Source: Aminipila sp032051575 (GTDB lineage: Bacteria; Bacillota; Clostridia; Peptostreptococcales; Anaerovoracaceae). Taken from it: DNA of 64,000 bases. The stretch spans positions 186,001-250,000 of the forward strand of contig NZ_DAMBYD010000004.1 in NCBI RefSeq assembly GCF_032051575.1. Reading direction: 5' to 3'. Below are positions 62,302-64,000 of this stretch, in pieces (within the stretch, counting starts at the first letter, position 1; each line of letters opens with the position of its first letter). Both the position numbers and the translations under genes were made by a program. Below the pieces are notes generated by a model that had not been told where the DNA came from, did not search any database, and saw only the letters and a list, made by a program, of their open reading frames with translations.

Positions 62302-64000
62302 ATGAAGGTAATAGTTGGACAGGGGAGTTGTGGTGTAGCTACTGGAGCTAAAAAAACAGCAGATGAATTCAAAAAGCAGATTAACGCAAAGAATTTAAAC
62401 GTTGAAGTAGGAATCACAGGTTGTGTTGGTACTTGTTATTTGGAACCAATTGTTGATATTTATGAGGACAATGGTGACATGACAAGATATGTTAAGGTTC
62501 AGCCTGAAATTGTTGCTGAAATTGTAGAAAAGCATTTGGTTGGAGGAACACCGGTTGTAGAATATTCAATTTCAGATATTAACAAGCAATTTATTGATAA
62601 GCAGAAAAGAGTAGTTCTTAGAAACTGTGGTTTAATCGATCCTGAAAATATTGAAGAATATCTTGAAGTTGCTGGATATGAGGCAACAAAAAAGGTTGTT
62701 ACTTCCATGACACCAGAAGAAGTCATTGAAGAAATTAAAATTTCAGGTCTTCGAGGCAGAGGCGGTGCTGGATTTCCTACATGGTTTAAGTGGAATGCAG
62801 CAAAAGGCAATCCGGGGAAAAACAAATACATTGTCTGTAATGCTGATGAAGGTGACCCAGGTGCATTTATGGATAGATCTGTTCTGGAAGGGGACCCTCA
62901 TTCACTAATTGAAGGTATGATTATTGGTGGATTTGCTATGGGTGCTACAGAAGGTATCATCTATTGTCGTGCAGAATATCCACTTGCTATACATAGACTG
63001 GAGATTGCTATGTCCCAGGCTAGAGAAAAAGGGTACTTAGGAAAAAATATTTTGGGAACTGGGTATGACTTTGATTTAAGAATTAAGGCTGGTGCTGGTG
63101 CTTTCGTATGTGGAGAAGAGACTGCATTAATTGCTTCTCTTGAAGGAGAAAGGGGTATGCCTAGACTTAAGCCGCCTTTCCCAGCACAAAAGGGATACTG
63201 GCAGCAGCCTACAAATATTAATAATGTAGAGACTTTTGCAAACGTTGCATGGATTATCGTAAATGGTGGAGCTGCTTTTGGTGCTATGGGTACTGAGCAG
63301 AGTAAAGGAACCAAGGTTTTTGCATTAGCAGGGAAGATTAAAAAAGGCGGACTTGTAGAAGTTCCTATGGGGCTTCCTCTTAAGGACGTTATCTATGGAA
63401 TCGGAGAAGGAATAAAACAGGATAAGAAGTTTAAGGCTGTTCAGATGGGGGGACCATCAGGTGGATGTATTCCAGCAGAATTAATAGATACTCCTGTAAC
63501 TTATGAAGATATTAATAAGACTGGAGCAATTGTTGGCTCAGGTGGTATGATTGTAATGGATGAAGATACTTGCATGGTTGATATGGCTAGATATTTTCTG
63601 GACTTTACAAGAAAAGAATCCTGTGGTAAGTGTAACTATTGCCGTGTAGGGACTAAGAGAATGCTTGAAATTCTGGAAAGAATTACAAGAGGAGAAGGTA
63701 AGGACGGAGATATCGAACTTCTGGAAGAATTAGCATATAAAATCAAGGATGGTTCTATGTGTGGACTTGGTCAGACTGCTCCAAATCCAGTTCTTACTAC
63801 GATTAAGTATTTTAGAAATGAATATGAAGATCATATTTACAACAAGAAGTGTACAGCTAAATCATGTAAGCCATTACTAACATTTACGATTACTGATGCT
63901 TGCAAGGGATGTACTTTATGCTCAAAGAAATGTCCTGTGGAGGCTATTTCTGGCGAAGTAAAGGGCAAACATGTTATTGATCAGGATAAATGTATTAAAT
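62302..64000 (+). CDS. NuoF/HydB-like flavoprotein subunit (cut by window end)
   Basis: The frame from ATG 62302 (AGGAGGG upstream) is open to the window end, over 566 residues. Order: N-terminal thioredoxin-like [2Fe-2S] region (GITGCVGTC), FMN/NADH-binding domain (GLRGRGGAGFPTWFKW, NADEGDPGAF, GAGAFVCGEETAL), SLBB, a [4Fe-4S] site (ESCGKCNYCRVG), and the start of a C-terminal 2[4Fe-4S] ferredoxin (CKGCTLCSKKCP). This is the HydB/HymB type of NADH-oxidising, ferredoxin-linked enzyme. Confidence 0.92.
   Translation, partial: MKVIVGQGSCGVATGAKKTADEFKKQINAKNLNVEVGITGCVGTCYLEPIVDIYEDNGDMTRYVKVQPEIVAEIVEKHLVGGTPVVEYSISDINKQFIDKQKRVVLRNCGLIDPENIEEYLEVAGYEATKKVVTSMTPEEVIEEIKISGLRGRGGAGFPTWFKWNAAKGNPGKNKYIVCNADEGDPGAFMDRSVLEGDPHSLIEGMIIGGFAMGATEGIIYCRAEYPLAIHRLEIAMSQAREKGYLGKNILGTGYDFDLRIKAGAGAFVCGEETALIASLEGERGMPRLKPPFPAQKGYWQQPTNINNVETFANVAWIIVNGGAAFGAMGTEQSKGTKVFALAGKIKKGGLVEVPMGLPLKDVIYGIGEGIKQDKKFKAVQMGGPSGGCIPAELIDTPVTYEDINKTGAIVGSGGMIVMDEDTCMVDMARYFLDFTRKESCGKCNYCRVGTKRMLEILERITRGEGKDGDIELLEELAYKIKDGSMCGLGQTAPNPVLTTIKYFRNEYEDHIYNKKCTAKSCKPLLTFTITDACKGCTLCSKKCPVEAISGEVKGKHVIDQDKCIK

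Noticed and set aside
1..64000. tRNA or rRNA genes
   Set aside because: I looked in the intergenic gaps for cloverleaf-like and rRNA-like sequence and recognised none; a dedicated search could still find a weak one.

Overview
The window looks like a chromosome segment of a low-GC, anaerobic, spore-forming Firmicute of the Clostridia. The housekeeping half carries spoIIAA-spoIIAB-sigF, spoVAC-spoVAD-spoVAE, rny, mreBCD, an acyl-CoA dehydrogenase/EtfB/EtfA set whose EtfA has an extra ferredoxin domain, ferredoxin and NuoE/NuoF-type subunits. This mix would suit the Anaerovoracaceae/Family XIII branch, but that placement is inference from gene content.

From about 1 to 27.85 kb the sequence is accessory. 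Its right edge is the 5' half of sigK (minus strand), cut off after about 111 codons, immediately beside a convergent large serine recombinase gene with a 52-residue small gene in front of it. This is the arrangement of the skin elements of Bacillus subtilis and Clostridioides difficile, which are excised during sporulation to rebuild sigK. The 3' half of sigK is not in the window, so the proposed element runs off the left edge and is at least 27.8 kb long. The sigK half begins without a pro-sequence, as in C. difficile.

The cargo has three zones. (a) 1-3.4 kb: a membrane-protein tail, an anchored protein, a metallo-beta-lactamase-fold hydrolase, an Xre regulator and a secreted copper-amine-oxidase-N-like protein. 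(b) 3.8-9.1 kb: a three-gene ABC-3C-type defence operon (metallophosphoesterase effector, middle component, DUF2326-type ATPase), a zinc-finger protein and an IS66 remnant. (c) 9.1-23.7 kb: an array of one- or two-gene units, all on the plus strand, separated by about ten copies of an imperfectly palindromic repeat of about 80-110 bp with the core TAAGCTAAATTGGGATTT. The units include a TIR protein with a membrane partner, a DUF6998 nuclease-like protein, a DUF7666 protein, an HD-domain protein, a HEPN-like protein, a DUF262 (GmrSD-like) pair, a tail-anchored coiled-coil protein with a membrane-associated nuclease-like partner, a frameshifted DUF6236 gene and a frameshifted EVE-HNH gene. The layout resembles an integron cassette array, but no integron integrase is visible. 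Zones b and c together are bracketed by a diverged direct repeat of about 55 bp that copies the 3' end of the gene at 2403-3374. From 23.8 to 27.8 kb there is a DnaJ-membrane protein, a divergent Xre pair with two operator-like palindromes, a hairpin-rich noncoding stretch and the recombinase module.

From 28.2 kb on the chromosome looks ordinary. It holds a DUF1540 protein, radC-mreBCD-pbp2-minD with rodA convergent, rny, a MATE pump, a NifS-like desulfurase with thiI, the sigma-F operon, a CarCDE-like acyl-CoA dehydrogenase/Etf operon, ferredoxin, maf, spoVA genes, a DUF4125/TPR/DUF4037 trio, a class A penicillin-binding protein, a HutP-family protein, comEC, holA, a DMT transporter, and a nuoE plus a nuoF/hydB-like gene cut by the right edge.
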